Positions 32,296 to 41,811 of a DNA stretch of 64,000 nucleotides are shown here, piece by piece (positions within the stretch are counted from its first letter, which is position 1; each line of letters opens with the position of its first letter). The notes under the pieces are model-generated. The model saw only the letters and a list, made by a program, of their open reading frames with translations, had not been told where the DNA came from and made no database searches. The translations under genes were made by a program, and so were the position numbers. Origin of the DNA: Paenibacillus sophorae (lineage in GTDB: Bacteria > Bacillota > Bacilli > Paenibacillales > Paenibacillaceae); assembly GCF_018966525.1 (NCBI RefSeq), contig NZ_CP076607.1, positions 5,580,001 to 5,644,000 on the forward strand, given 5' to 3'.

Positions 32296-33174
32296 TTAAC
32301 ATTTGGGTTCCACATGAACATGCACGCTCATGATGTTGTGCTTGTTATGCATGCGCTCCTCGATAGAGTCGCTGATATTATGGCCTTCCATAACGGTCAG
32401 ATCCGCATCAACTTCAACGACTACATCCACTAGGACCTGGTTTCCGTGAATCCGCGCCTTCATGTCCTTGATGGCTTCAACGCCAGGCGTCCGCTCGATG
32501 GTGCTGCGTAAATCCATCAGCCGGCTCTCGTCAAATCCATCCGTAAGGCGGTATGTCGAGTCGCTAAAGATTTCCCATGCCGTTCTGCAGATCAGCAGGC
32601 CGACCGCGAACGCTGCGACCGGGTCCAGCCACGGAAGTCCGAACTGCGCGCCGATGATGCCGAGCGCCGCGCCGATACTGACCATGGCGTCCGAGAAATT
32701 ATCCTTGGCGGCAGCCATAAGCGCACTATTGTTGATCTTGAGCGCAAGCTGGCGGTTATAATAGTACACTCCGAGCATCGCCAGAGCACACACAATCGCC
32801 ACGCCGGCCGACCACAAACCCGGAACGGACTCATGTCCCTGAAAGAGGGAACGCACCGATTCAATAATAACCTGGATACCAACCATCGCCATGATAAAAG
32901 AGGCCAACAGCGCGGCTACCGTCTCCGCCCGAAAGTGTCCGTAAGCATGATTCGAATCGGGCGGCTTGCGTGAAATACGCAGACCGATCAGAACAGCCAA
33001 AGAAGCGACAATATCGGTAAGGTTATTGAAACCGTCCGCGAGCAGCGCGCTGGATGCGAACAGATAGCCACAGACTAGCTTGAAAGATGACAGGACGATA
33101 TAAGCTGCTATGCTGATCATCGCCCCCCTCTCGCCTTTTCGAATGTCCTCATAAATATCAGCCAATTCCGACAC
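32296..33174 (-). CDS. Cation diffusion facilitator, manganese-type (MneS/MneP-like)
   Basis: This 292-residue protein has about six membrane helices and a C-terminal cytoplasmic domain ending HVHVEPKC. The helix-2 metal site reads DGFNNLTDI (NxxxD) and helix 5 reads AKDNFSDAMV (DxxxD). These are the residues of Mn(II) CDF exporters rather than the HxxxD of zinc exporters. The N-terminus (GERGAMISIAAYIVLSSFKL) strongly resembles B. subtilis YeaB/MneS. It should expel Mn(II), perhaps with other metals. Start at ATG 33174. Confidence 0.9.
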   Translation of the reverse strand: MSELADIYEDIRKGERGAMISIAAYIVLSSFKLVCGYLFASSALLADGFNNLTDIVASLAVLIGLRISRKPPDSNHAYGHFRAETVAALLASFIMAMVGIQVIIESVRSLFQGHESVPGLWSAGVAIVCALAMLGVYYYNRQLALKINNSALMAAAKDNFSDAMVSIGAALGIIGAQFGLPWLDPVAAFAVGLLICRTAWEIFSDSTYRLTDGFDESRLMDLRSTIERTPGVEAIKDMKARIHGNQVLVDVVVEVDADLTVMEGHNISDSIEERMHNKHNIMSVHVHVEPKC

Positions 33175-33390
33175 TCCTTTTTAAAAATACAAAAGTACAT
33201 ATTTTCCAGTTTCACTCTATCCTAGCAAAGCACATACCTGTGGGTCTAGAGCAACAGTGTTGGCCCGCCGCAAAGATCGCTACAACCAAAGACGCTTGTA
33301 TCAAAGAACGCTTTAACTATTCTTGCCCTTGTCGGCGTTTTCAAAAACCATTAAAATATTCTCATTACAAGCTTCAAGGAGGATTACGCA

Positions 33391-33573
33391 ATGACCGAGA
33401 GCAGCGACAAGCCCAAAATCAACCTCGCCGATGCCATCCGGCAAAAGCTAGAGCAGAAGAAGCAGCAGAACAACTCCAAACCGGGCGCTTTTCAAGCCGG
33501 CGCAGCCAAAACGTTCAAAACCCAGAACAACAAGAAACCGAATAACCAGCGCCGCCGCACCGGCGGGTCCTGA
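33391..33573 (+). CDS. Small basic protein of unknown function
   Basis: This 60-residue protein follows CAAGGAGG with good spacing and ends in a basic tail (RRRTGGS). It begins with a helix (INLADAIRQKLEQKKQQ) and then is disordered, rich in Asn, Lys and Gln. I do not recognise a family; it may be a small nucleic-acid-binding or spore/stress protein. It is followed by a terminator, so it is a separate unit. Confidence 0.7.
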   Translation: MTESSDKPKINLADAIRQKLEQKKQQNNSKPGAFQAGAAKTFKTQNNKKPNNQRRRTGGS

Positions 33574-33631
33574 TCCGGGCAGCTTCACTGCAAATTTGCA
33601 CAGGGGCAGCCTTCTAAGGGATTAGAAAATC

Positions 33632-33697
33632 AAACGAGGTCGTCCTAAACGCAGCTTTATTTAGCTCCCGCTGCCTTCAGAACCGCCTCGTTTTTAT
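33632..33697 (+). terminator. Terminator after the small basic protein gene
   Basis: AAACGAGG (33632-33639) pairs with CCTCGTTT (33686-33693), followed by a T run. An inner GCAG/CTGC stem may stabilise it. Confidence 0.6.
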
Positions 33698-33728
33698 TTT
33701 GAGTTTATAGTAAAGGAGTCTAAAAGCC

Positions 33729-34343
33729 ATGATCATCGATCTGACCCACCCCATCCGGGACGGGCTGCCGGTCTATCCGGGGGATCTGCAAACGCAGCTT
33801 GCAAGGTCCGCCGAATTCTCCCGGGACGGCTATAACAATCATCTCCTGACCATCAACATGCACTCGGGAACGCATATCGACGGGCATATGCACATGACGG
33901 ACTGCACGGAATATTTGAACGGGTATCCGCTGAGCACGTTTATTGGGGAGGGCTGCTTGCTGGATGTTCGGGGAGCCGGAGTGATCGGATACAAGCCCGA
34001 ATACGAACAGCTCGTTCGCGAAGGGCAGATCGTAATCCTGTACACCGGACATGGCGATTTGTTCAGAGATCCCGCCTATTTTGCCGATTTTCCGGTACTG
34101 ACACCGGAGCTTGCGGAACTTCTAATTCGAAAAAAGATTAAAATGGTCGGCATGGACACTCCATCACCGGACAGATATCCTTTCGAGATACACCGTCTGC
34201 TGTTTGGTCGCCGCATTCCGATCATCGAAAACCTGACGAATCTTTCGGCGCTGCTCCCCTTATCCCGGTTTGAAGTGACCGCCCTTCCGCTGAATATCGA
34301 CGCCGATTCCTCCATAGCCCGGGTGATTGCCCGTACCCTTTGA
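33729..34343 (+). CDS. Cyclase / kynurenine formamidase-like metal hydrolase
   Basis: This 204-residue protein begins MIIDLTHPIRDGLPVYPGDL and has the metal motif HSGTHIDGHMHM (about residues 47-58). The family motif is HxGTHxDxPxH; the proline is replaced by His-Met here. It has the GMDTPSPDRYP region and the IIENLTNL C-terminal motif. Family members are amide hydrolases such as KynB or putative cyclases. No tryptophan-degradation genes are nearby, so the substrate is open. AAGGAG lies upstream of ATG 33729. Confidence 0.85.
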   Translation: MIIDLTHPIRDGLPVYPGDLQTQLARSAEFSRDGYNNHLLTINMHSGTHIDGHMHMTDCTEYLNGYPLSTFIGEGCLLDVRGAGVIGYKPEYEQLVREGQIVILYTGHGDLFRDPAYFADFPVLTPELAELLIRKKIKMVGMDTPSPDRYPFEIHRLLFGRRIPIIENLTNLSALLPLSRFEVTALPLNIDADSSIARVIARTL

Positions 34344-34370
34344 TTAATTCCAATTATTTCCGATAATTAA

Positions 34371-34409
34371 AAACGGCCGCGCTGTCCACGCAGGACGGTA
34401 CGGCCGTTT
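34371..34409. terminator. Terminator between the cyclase gene and the ABC permease gene
   Basis: AAACGGCCG and CGGCCGTTT form a 9-bp perfect stem, with T-rich sequence after the + strand arm. It serves the convergent genes. Confidence 0.75.
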
Positions 34410-34418
34410 CTTCTTTCG

Positions 34419-36749
34419 TTACTCCGCGAGCAGGGTACGCGGCGAGATCGGTTTGATCCGCCTAGCGAGGAGCAGCACCATTAGGCAGGCCGCCGCCGCA
34501 AATCCCGCGCAAATCGCCGTCACCGGCAGAGCTGGAATCCGGAAGTTGGCATTGAAAATGCCTGAGCGCGCAAAGAGCAGCGACAGAAAGCCGTTCGTGA
34601 GCGCGACACCGGCAAGCCCTCCGGCGGTAACGCCTGCGGCGACAACCGGAACAAAGCCGAATGCCACCTGCAGCATAAGCTGCCGGGTGGTGTGCCCGAT
34701 CGCTTTTAGAATGCCGAACTCCGTCCTCTGCTTGACAATCAGAGTGTGGATGACGAGATACAGGATCAACGCAACGACCAGTACGGTCGCCGCCATCACC
34801 ACTACCGTTACCAGGAAAATGGCGTTCACAAGCGAGCCGATTTGACTGTTCAAAGTAGCTTTGACGTCCATCACCATAATGAGATCCTTCCCGTATTCCG
34901 CTTTCACCTTGCGGATAAACTCCTTGCTGTCCGCTCCTTCCAGATAGATGCTGAGCGAATTTTGCCGATACTCCGGATGGATGCGCCGCAATCCCTCCAG
35001 CGTAACGGAGGCCGATTCCGCATTGCCGAACTGCTGGGTCAGACCGGTGATCAGGTACTCGCCGCTCTTCCCGCCCAGCGAGACCTTGACCAGGTCGCCT
35101 ATCCGTTTATCCAGCCTCTGCGACATCACGCCGGATATGGAGATTTCATTGTCATAGACGGGCTGCCTGCCTTCATAAAGCGTCTCCCAGTCCAGACGGC
35201 CATAATCGGAGGATACGTTCATGAGCACCGAACGGTCCTCCAGACCGGCATACAGCCGGTCCAGCATGCCTGTCTTTTTTACTCCGTCCATATTTTCAAT
35301 TTCCGTAAATATCTTCCCGGCCGAAGGCCCTTCCTCCGCAACCACCATAACATCGCATTGCTCCATTCCAATGAAACGATAAATGAAAGAGCTGTCTTTC
35401 GCCAAATTGAAATAGAGGATGAAGGAACACAGGCTGGTAAAGGTCAAGCCTGCGATAATGACCGCCACCAGCGCATTTTGCCTGAAACGGTGCAGCATTC
35501 TTTTTAGACCGAGGGACATCTGCAGGGCGCCTTTGGCGTGTTCCAGGGAAAACCTGTTCCGCTTAAAGCTGTGGGTCGTGATCCCCTTCCGTAGTGCGGT
35601 CAGCGGCGTAACCTTCAGCGCCTTTCTTGCCGACGAGTAGGTAACGGCGCATACGAATACCGAAACCAGCGCAAAGCCCAGCGCCGAAATTCGGGGATCA
35701 GCGGTCTGCGTCCAGAGCAAACCGACCGACGAAGAAATCATATTCCCAAGCAGCGGCAGCACAGCCCAGGCCAGCACGGCTCCGGCGGCTCCGGCGATGC
35801 ACAGAATAACAAACTGCTGAAGAAATAGAGCCGCCGTAATCTGCCGTCCAGTATATCCGATGGCTTTGAGTGCGCCGATGCTCTCCATATCGTCTTCAAT
35901 GCCGCTGGCGACCCTGAATCTCACTACAACCCCCGCCACCAGAAGGACGACCACCGCAAACGCAACCAGCACAAGGGAGATCAGGGTGAGAGGGAGGGTG
36001 TAGTTCAAGGACATGCTGTCCGTATCAGCCAAAATCCTGGACGATGTGGGGTCCATGGGAAAGGTTTTATTGAAGGTATCCGTCAGTTTACCCGGATGGG
36101 CGCCGTTCGCCGTCCGCACCGACAGAAATATATAATGATTTCCGCCGAGCTCGGCCTTCAATTCAGCGAACTCGCGATGCGGAAAATAGAATTTCAAGCT
36201 ACCGCCGAGCGTGTTGCCAAGCAGCGTATCCTGAAAAAAACCTCCGATAATATAGCTACGCCGTTTGAGGCTGGAATCGGTTAATGTCAGGCTGTCACCC
36301 AATTTGTAGCCCCCGCCGCTCTTCAGAATATAAGGGGCGTATATTTGCGGCTCCTGCACGTTACGAAGACGTTCGGTCAGCCGCAGCGGCGAAAGCGTGC
36401 GGCCTGTGTCCGCATCCAGAAAGACCGGAAGGATCGACAGGACGCCTCCGTTATATGGAAATTGAATTTCATTCAGCACAAGGCTCTCTTCGCTCTCCAG
36501 CTTGGCTACGGCAGGCTGGTCAAGGAGAAACGTCTTCTTCTTGTCCAGACTGCCGTCATCCGGCAAATTGGCGACAAAGTCAGCGCCGGACAGCTCCGCC
36601 GTCTTGGCATCGTAGAACGCGTTAAGCCGGAGAAAGAGGGTGAGCCCGGTATTCATAACAAGCACTGTAAGCAGAAGCAGGACGAATAGGATGGCAGCGG
36701 AGCTTTTATGCTTGCGAAGCATCGACAAGGCCAAATGGTTCACTGCCAT
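34419..36749 (-). CDS. FtsX-type ABC transporter permease
   Basis: This 776-residue protein has two FtsX/MacB-type membrane units. A first helix at about residue 20 is followed by an extracellular domain (about 45-250), three helices (about 260-390), a fourth, then a second extracellular domain and three last helices from about 640. The DDMESIGALKAIGYTGRQ and RTEFGILKAIGHTTRQ loops are the coupling sites typical of this class. It follows an ABC ATPase gene (3-base overlap) and a two-component system, so it is probably an antimicrobial-peptide or envelope-stress transporter. ATG 36749 follows GGGGTGGT. Confidence 0.9.
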   Translation of the reverse strand: MAVNHLALSMLRKHKSSAAILFVLLLLTVLVMNTGLTLFLRLNAFYDAKTAELSGADFVANLPDDGSLDKKKTFLLDQPAVAKLESEESLVLNEIQFPYNGGVLSILPVFLDADTGRTLSPLRLTERLRNVQEPQIYAPYILKSGGGYKLGDSLTLTDSSLKRRSYIIGGFFQDTLLGNTLGGSLKFYFPHREFAELKAELGGNHYIFLSVRTANGAHPGKLTDTFNKTFPMDPTSSRILADTDSMSLNYTLPLTLISLVLVAFAVVVLLVAGVVVRFRVASGIEDDMESIGALKAIGYTGRQITAALFLQQFVILCIAGAAGAVLAWAVLPLLGNMISSSVGLLWTQTADPRISALGFALVSVFVCAVTYSSARKALKVTPLTALRKGITTHSFKRNRFSLEHAKGALQMSLGLKRMLHRFRQNALVAVIIAGLTFTSLCSFILYFNLAKDSSFIYRFIGMEQCDVMVVAEEGPSAGKIFTEIENMDGVKKTGMLDRLYAGLEDRSVLMNVSSDYGRLDWETLYEGRQPVYDNEISISGVMSQRLDKRIGDLVKVSLGGKSGEYLITGLTQQFGNAESASVTLEGLRRIHPEYRQNSLSIYLEGADSKEFIRKVKAEYGKDLIMVMDVKATLNSQIGSLVNAIFLVTVVVMAATVLVVALILYLVIHTLIVKQRTEFGILKAIGHTTRQLMLQVAFGFVPVVAAGVTAGGLAGVALTNGFLSLLFARSGIFNANFRIPALPVTAICAGFAAAACLMVLLLARRIKPISPRTLLAE

Positions 36750-36750
36750 G

Positions 36751-37584
36751 CTACCACCCCATACTTTCCAGAAAAGCATTCAGCCGGTCCAGACGGTCCC
36801 GGCCTTCCTCTTCCCGGTACAATCCGAGCACTAGCTCGCCATGGATGATTCCGTCGCGAAGATACAGCACCCGGTTGCCCCGCAACGCCGTCTTAACATC
36901 ATGCGTGACCATGACGATGCTCTGTCCCTCCCGGTGGAATCCGGTCAGCACATCCAGCACGCCCCGGCTTGCCGAGGAATTGAGCGCGCCGGTAGGCTCG
37001 TCGGCAAACAGCACGGCCGGCTGGTTGATCAGCGCCCTTACGATCCCCGTCCGCTGCGCCTCGCCCCCGGAAAGCTGGGAAGGAAATTTGCCCCAGGCCT
37101 CTTCCCCGAGTCCTACCTGCATCAGCAGTTCCTTGGCTCTTGCGGAGACAGCTCTCCTGCCCGTACCCCGCAGCAATCCGCTTGCCAGCACATTATCCAG
37201 AACGCTCATTGTATCGAGCAAATAAATTTGCTGAAAGACAAAGCCGCAGTGGTCCCGGCGGAATACCGCAAGCTGGTCCGCGGACAGCTTCGACAATTCC
37301 TTTCCCATGAAGAAAATTTCTCCCAGCGTCGGTTTGTCCATGCCCGAAAGGGCATAGAGCAGCGTGGATTTTCCCGAACCCGAACTGCCCATAATGATTG
37401 TAAAATCGCCGCTCCCGATTTCGATATCCAGATTCTTCAGCACATGCTGCTGAATGCCGCCGGTCGAAAAGGTCTTGCACAGCTTGGCGGTAGTCAGCAC
37501 CGTCTTGCGCGCCGCCTGTCCCTTCTCCTCCGGCTTCGCCAGCCCCATCCTTGCCCGCGACGCCTCTTGCGTCAGTTCCGTCAT
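36751..37584 (-). CDS. ABC transporter ATP-binding protein (MacB/LolD type)
   Basis: This 277-residue ATPase has Walker A GSSGSGKST, Q-loop GFVFQQIYLLD, signature LSGGEAQRTGIVRAL, Walker B VLFADEPTGAL and the switch histidine in VMVTHDVKTAL. It begins 20-odd residues before the domain, with a hydrophilic N-terminal tail. ATG 37584 lies eight bases after GGGGGAG. It drives the FtsX-type permease encoded downstream. Confidence 0.92.
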   Translation of the reverse strand: MTELTQEASRARMGLAKPEEKGQAARKTVLTTAKLCKTFSTGGIQQHVLKNLDIEIGSGDFTIIMGSSGSGKSTLLYALSGMDKPTLGEIFFMGKELSKLSADQLAVFRRDHCGFVFQQIYLLDTMSVLDNVLASGLLRGTGRRAVSARAKELLMQVGLGEEAWGKFPSQLSGGEAQRTGIVRALINQPAVLFADEPTGALNSSASRGVLDVLTGFHREGQSIVMVTHDVKTALRGNRVLYLRDGIIHGELVLGLYREEEGRDRLDRLNAFLESMGW

Positions 37585-37711
37585 TACCATTTCTCCCCCT
37601 CGCCCTGTAAACAAGACTTCGAATTTGAACTTCGATTTCATCTTACTACAGCGCTTCTTAACGGGTCGTTGCCGGATTCTTAACCGTTCCTTAAATTTCG
37701 GGCCGAACCGG

Positions 37712-39022
37712 TCAGACCAGCTTCAGGCGCAGCTCCGCCGCAAATCCGCCCCGGGTGTTATAGCAGACCAGATCCCCCTCCATCCGCCGCATAAAGCTGC
37801 GGGAGAGATACAGCCCAAGCCCCGAACCGCCGTGTCCCGCGCTGTTGCTCCCGCGGTAAAATTTATTGAACAGCAGCGGGAGATCGCTTTTCGGGACGCC
37901 TTCTCCCTTGTCTTCGATTCGCATAACCAGATAATCTCCAGCAGCCGCAAAAGTCGCCTCGACCGGCGTTCCGGCATATTTTCCCGCATTGGCCAGCAGA
38001 TTGTCGACAACCTGCTGCATCCGCAGCACATCCATCATGAGCATGCACTCCGGAATGACATCAATCCGGATGTCATATCCATAACAAGCGTTTCCCAAAA
38101 TTCTGCCGAGAACGCCGCTGTACTCTTCGGTCGGAACGACCTTGAGCTGCTCCAGTTCCTCAAGTGTGGCATGAAACAGGTTGGTGACGAGCCCGTCGAT
38201 CTGCTCCGCTTTGGAGAGGACGGCTTCCAGCCGCTTCCGCATCCTGTCTTCCTTTGGGGAAAGAAGCATCAGCTCGGTCACCGCCTTAATGGAGGCGACC
38301 GGAGTTTTGATATCATGACTGAGGCTCGCCACCAGTTCTTTTTTGCTGAGGTTGGCCCGGTATTCGCTCTCCCTGGCAGCCGCCAGTTCCTCCCGCATCA
38401 GGTCGAAGCTTTCGGTGAAAGCGCCGAACAGGCGGTTCCTATCCATCGCCAGCGGCAGATCGAGATTGCCCCGGGCGACCTGCTGAGCAAAGCTTTGCAG
38501 CTTGTTGAAGGGCCGGATTACCGAGCGGTGCAGGTACAGGAGATAGGCGGCGCACAGCGCAGCGCATACCATCCACGAAACCGCAAGCGCGGCGTACAGC
38601 TCCCGGCGGGCCGCCTTCTCCTTCTCCTTCTCCGCCGCGCGGCTCGCCATAATCAATTTGCCCGCCGGAACACCGCCGACGGTAATATCGGCAACGGTAT
38701 CGCCGTTCCTTAGCGCATCGTGGATCGACAAAGCTGCGTCTTCTCCGGCGTAAAGCGTTCGGCCATCGCCCGCAATAAGTGTCAGCCGAGCCGCCAAGCC
38801 GCTCTCCGATTTGCCGCCGGACGCCGCAAGAGCGACTTTCCAACGGTTCAAATCGCCCCTCGTAATCTCTTCCCAGTGCGCTTCCGCCGCCTTTACGGCC
38901 GTATTGACGGCCACGATATCAACGCCTGTCTCTCCTTCCTGATTCCGAAGGATGAACAGAGACGAAAGAAGCCCCACCAGTAGAACGCCTCCGATGGCCC
39001 ACAGCATTTTTCCGATATTCAT
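37712..39022 (-). CDS. Sensor histidine kinase with extracytoplasmic domain
   Basis: This 436-residue kinase has membrane helix 1 at residues about 7-24, an extracellular domain of about 110 residues, membrane helix 2 near 145-163 and a HAMP-like linker (VIRPFNKLQSFAQQVARGNL). The H box ELVASLSHDIKTPVASIKAV and the ATPase motifs NLLANAGKYA, IEDKGEGVPK and GGSGLGLYLS follow. ATG 39022 follows GGACGGAGG and overlaps the response regulator stop by four bases. Unlike BceS-type kinases it has a real sensory domain, so it may detect the signal itself. Confidence 0.9.
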   Translation of the reverse strand: MNIGKMLWAIGGVLLVGLLSSLFILRNQEGETGVDIVAVNTAVKAAEAHWEEITRGDLNRWKVALAASGGKSESGLAARLTLIAGDGRTLYAGEDAALSIHDALRNGDTVADITVGGVPAGKLIMASRAAEKEKEKAARRELYAALAVSWMVCAALCAAYLLYLHRSVIRPFNKLQSFAQQVARGNLDLPLAMDRNRLFGAFTESFDLMREELAAARESEYRANLSKKELVASLSHDIKTPVASIKAVTELMLLSPKEDRMRKRLEAVLSKAEQIDGLVTNLFHATLEELEQLKVVPTEEYSGVLGRILGNACYGYDIRIDVIPECMLMMDVLRMQQVVDNLLANAGKYAGTPVEATFAAAGDYLVMRIEDKGEGVPKSDLPLLFNKFYRGSNSAGHGGSGLGLYLSRSFMRRMEGDLVCYNTRGGFAAELRLKLV

Positions 39023-39705
39023 GCGCCTCCGTCCTCGAACAAATAGCCCGTCCCCCACACCGTCTTGATATAGCGCGGATTGTCGGGGTCGGTCTCGATT
39101 TTGGTCCGCAAATGCCGGATATGCACATTCAGCGTACCGTCTCCGGTGATGGAATCGCCCCATACCTCGCGGAACAATTCCTCCTTGGGCAGCACCCGGT
39201 TTCTGTTCCGGACCAGATACGCGAGCAGCCGGAATTCAAGCGTCTTCAGCCGAACTTCCTCACCGCCGACCCGAAGACTGCACCGGTTGCAGTCCAATTC
39301 GAGGCTTCCGGCCCGCAATATTCCTTCGGAAGGCTTGACTCCCCCATATCTTTTCAGCACCGCTCTAACTTTCGCCAATAGAACGCTCAGTGTGTAAGGC
39401 TTCCGGATATAGTCGTCTCCCCCGATGTTCAGCGCCACGACAATATCATCGTCGCTCGAACGCGCGCTAATGAACAAAATGGGAATCTCCGTCTTCCGGC
39501 GCAGCTCCTTGCAAAGCTCGAATCCGGAGGCTCCCTCCAAATTGATGTCCAGGAGCAGCAGAGATACCTCGTGCTCGCGCATAAACGCCAGACATTCTTC
39601 CGCCGACGTCACATAGGCCGCCTTCACGTCAAACAGGTTAAGATATTCGCTGGTGGTTTCAGCCAGAACGGCCTCGTCATCGACGATCAGACAATCGTAA
39701 CGCAT
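39019..39705 (-). CDS. OmpR/PhoB-family response regulator
   Basis: This 228-residue protein has a receiver domain (Asp in LLLLDINLEGASG, Lys in IRKPYTLSVLL) and a winged-helix domain (LKTLEFRLLAYLVRNRNRVL through LRTKIETDPDNPRYIKTVWG). It is the first gene of the four-gene operon with kinase, ABC ATPase and permease. It should activate the ABC genes on stimulus. ATG 39705 follows GAGGGA. Confidence 0.93.
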   Translation of the reverse strand: MRYDCLIVDDEAVLAETTSEYLNLFDVKAAYVTSAEECLAFMREHEVSLLLLDINLEGASGFELCKELRRKTEIPILFISARSSDDDIVVALNIGGDDYIRKPYTLSVLLAKVRAVLKRYGGVKPSEGILRAGSLELDCNRCSLRVGGEEVRLKTLEFRLLAYLVRNRNRVLPKEELFREVWGDSITGDGTLNVHIRHLRTKIETDPDNPRYIKTVWGTGYLFEDGGA

Positions 39706-39914
39706 TAGCTTCCCTCCGCAAGATATCCCCACCAAGCGGGGTCTTGGCTTTGAAGCCTACTCAGACGCTTTGTGGGGACCGAGATAAATTTATATGTAGT
39801 TTGAAAAAAGCCGACCGGAGCATCATCCGGTCGGCCTTCTTCTGTAAAAAGCATATGCCCGCTTGCGCGCGGCAGAGACTTTCCCCGCCCCGCGACTTAC
39901 CCTGCGGTTTTATT

Positions 39915-41540
39915 TTACACTTCCACCGGATACATACGCTGGCGGAGTTCCTTGATTTCGTCGCTTTCGAGGTACTCATCATAGCTCATCACGCGATCGA
40001 TAATACCATTTGGCGTAATCTCGATGATCCGGTTCGCAATCGTCTGAATGAACTGATGGTCATGCGAAGTGAATAGAATCGTGCCGTCGAAGTCGATCAG
40101 CCCGTTGTTCAGCGCCGTGATGGACTCGAGGTCCAAGTGGTTGGTCGGCTCGTCGAAGACGAGCACGTTCGCGCCGTTCAGCATCATCTTCGCCAGCATA
40201 CAGCGCACCTTCTCGCCCCCGGACAATACGCTTGCCTTCTTCAGCGCTTCTTCGCCGGAGAACAGCATGCGTCCCAGGAAGCCGCGCAGGAACGTTTCGT
40301 CCTGGTCCTTGGAATATTGGCGCAGCCATTCCACCAGGTTCATATTCACACCTTCAAAATACTTGGAATTGTCTTTCGGAAAGTAAGCCTGGGATGTCGT
40401 GACGCCCCAGGTATATTCTCCCGAGTCCGCTTCTGCTTCGCCCATGATGACATCGAACAGCGTCGACTTGGGCAGCCCGTTCGGACCGACTAAAGCAATC
40501 TTGTCGCCTTTGTTGACGACAAAGCCGACTTCGTCCAGCACCTTCTCGCCTTCGATGCTCTTGGTCAAATTGCTGACCGTCAGCAGCTGCTTGCCGGCTT
40601 CGCGCTCAGGTTTAAAGTTAAGAAACGGATATTTCCGGTTGGACGGACGGATATCGTCAAGCGTGATCTTGTCGAGCTGCTTCTTCCGCGACGTCGCCTG
40701 CTTCGACTTCGAGGCGTTGGCCGAGAAGCGCTGAATGAACGCCTGCAGCTCCTTGATCTTCTCTTCCTTCTTCTTGTTCGATTCCCGCTGAAGCGTGAGG
40801 GCCAGCTGACTGGACTCGTACCAGAAGTCATAGTTGCCGACGTACATCTGGATTTTGCCGAAGTCGATGTCCGCGATATGCGTACATACTTTATTCAGGA
40901 AGTGACGGTCATGGGATACGACGATAACGGTACCTTCATAGTCCATGAGGAAGTTCTCCAGCCAACCGATCGATTCGAGATCCAAGTGGTTGGTAGGTTC
41001 GTCAAGGAGCAGGTTGTTCGGACGGCCGAACAGTGCCTGGGCTAGCAGTACCCGTACCTTCTCGTTGCCGCTGAGCTCCGCCATCTTCTTGTCATGCAGC
41101 TCACGCGGAATACCGAGGCCAATCAGGAGCGCGGCAGCGTCCGGCTCGGCGTCCCAGCCGTTCAGCTCGGCGAATTCGCCCTCCAGCTCACCGGCCCGCA
41201 GACCGTCGGCTTCGGAGAAGTCGGACTTGGCGTACAGCGCATCCTTCTCTTTCATAATTTCATACAGGCGAGCGTGTCCCATAATGACCGTTTCCAGCAC
41301 CGGGTTTTCGTCATATTCGAAGTGGTTCTGCTTCAATACGGCCATGCGCTCGCCGGGCGTGATATGAACTTCGCCGGAATTGGCTTCGATCTCACCGGAC
41401 ATAATTTTCAGAAACGTAGATTTGCCGGCGCCGTTCGCCCCGATCAGGCCGTAGCAGTTGCCGGGAGTGAACTTTATATTTACATCTTCAAAAAGTGCGC
41501 GCTTTCCGTAACGGAGTGTCACGCCGCTTGTACTGATCAT
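39915..41540 (-). CDS. ABC-F family ATPase (YkpA/YbiT-like)
   Basis: This 541-residue soluble protein has two ABC domains joined by a charged linker (residues about 245-310). Domain 1: Walker A GANGAGKST, signature LSGNEKVRVLLAQAL, Walker B NLLLDEPTNHLD. Domain 2: signature LSGGEKVRCMLAKMM and Walker B VLVFDEPTNHLD, but the Walker A reads GPNGLPKST, with proline in place of the last glycine. No membrane domain is present. ABC-F proteins act on the ribosome, and the group usually serves translation rather than antibiotic resistance. ATG 41540 is chosen over the 33-codon upstream extension. Confidence 0.92.
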   Translation of the reverse strand: MISTSGVTLRYGKRALFEDVNIKFTPGNCYGLIGANGAGKSTFLKIMSGEIEANSGEVHITPGERMAVLKQNHFEYDENPVLETVIMGHARLYEIMKEKDALYAKSDFSEADGLRAGELEGEFAELNGWDAEPDAAALLIGLGIPRELHDKKMAELSGNEKVRVLLAQALFGRPNNLLLDEPTNHLDLESIGWLENFLMDYEGTVIVVSHDRHFLNKVCTHIADIDFGKIQMYVGNYDFWYESSQLALTLQRESNKKKEEKIKELQAFIQRFSANASKSKQATSRKKQLDKITLDDIRPSNRKYPFLNFKPEREAGKQLLTVSNLTKSIEGEKVLDEVGFVVNKGDKIALVGPNGLPKSTLFDVIMGEAEADSGEYTWGVTTSQAYFPKDNSKYFEGVNMNLVEWLRQYSKDQDETFLRGFLGRMLFSGEEALKKASVLSGGEKVRCMLAKMMLNGANVLVFDEPTNHLDLESITALNNGLIDFDGTILFTSHDHQFIQTIANRIIEITPNGIIDRVMSYDEYLESDEIKELRQRMYPVEV

Positions 41541-41811
41541 TTTTGCATACCATCCTTTACACATAGGTTTCCGGCATATTATAGCACAAAAATGGACCGA
41601 AAAGCCCGCAAACTCCTTGATTTGCCGCGAAAAGGGCAAAAATGGGCGGCCTCAGCAATGAGATTCCGGCGCTTGGCGCCGCTGGTGGGCCGGAACGCAA
41701 CCGGGCTGTTTTGTATTTCCAATCAAATTTGATGTAAAATGCGAGTAAACGCCCCTTGCAGACCCTATGTGAGTAAATGCGGCGGCTGCCGTCCTAAGGA
41801 GGTTTACCCGA

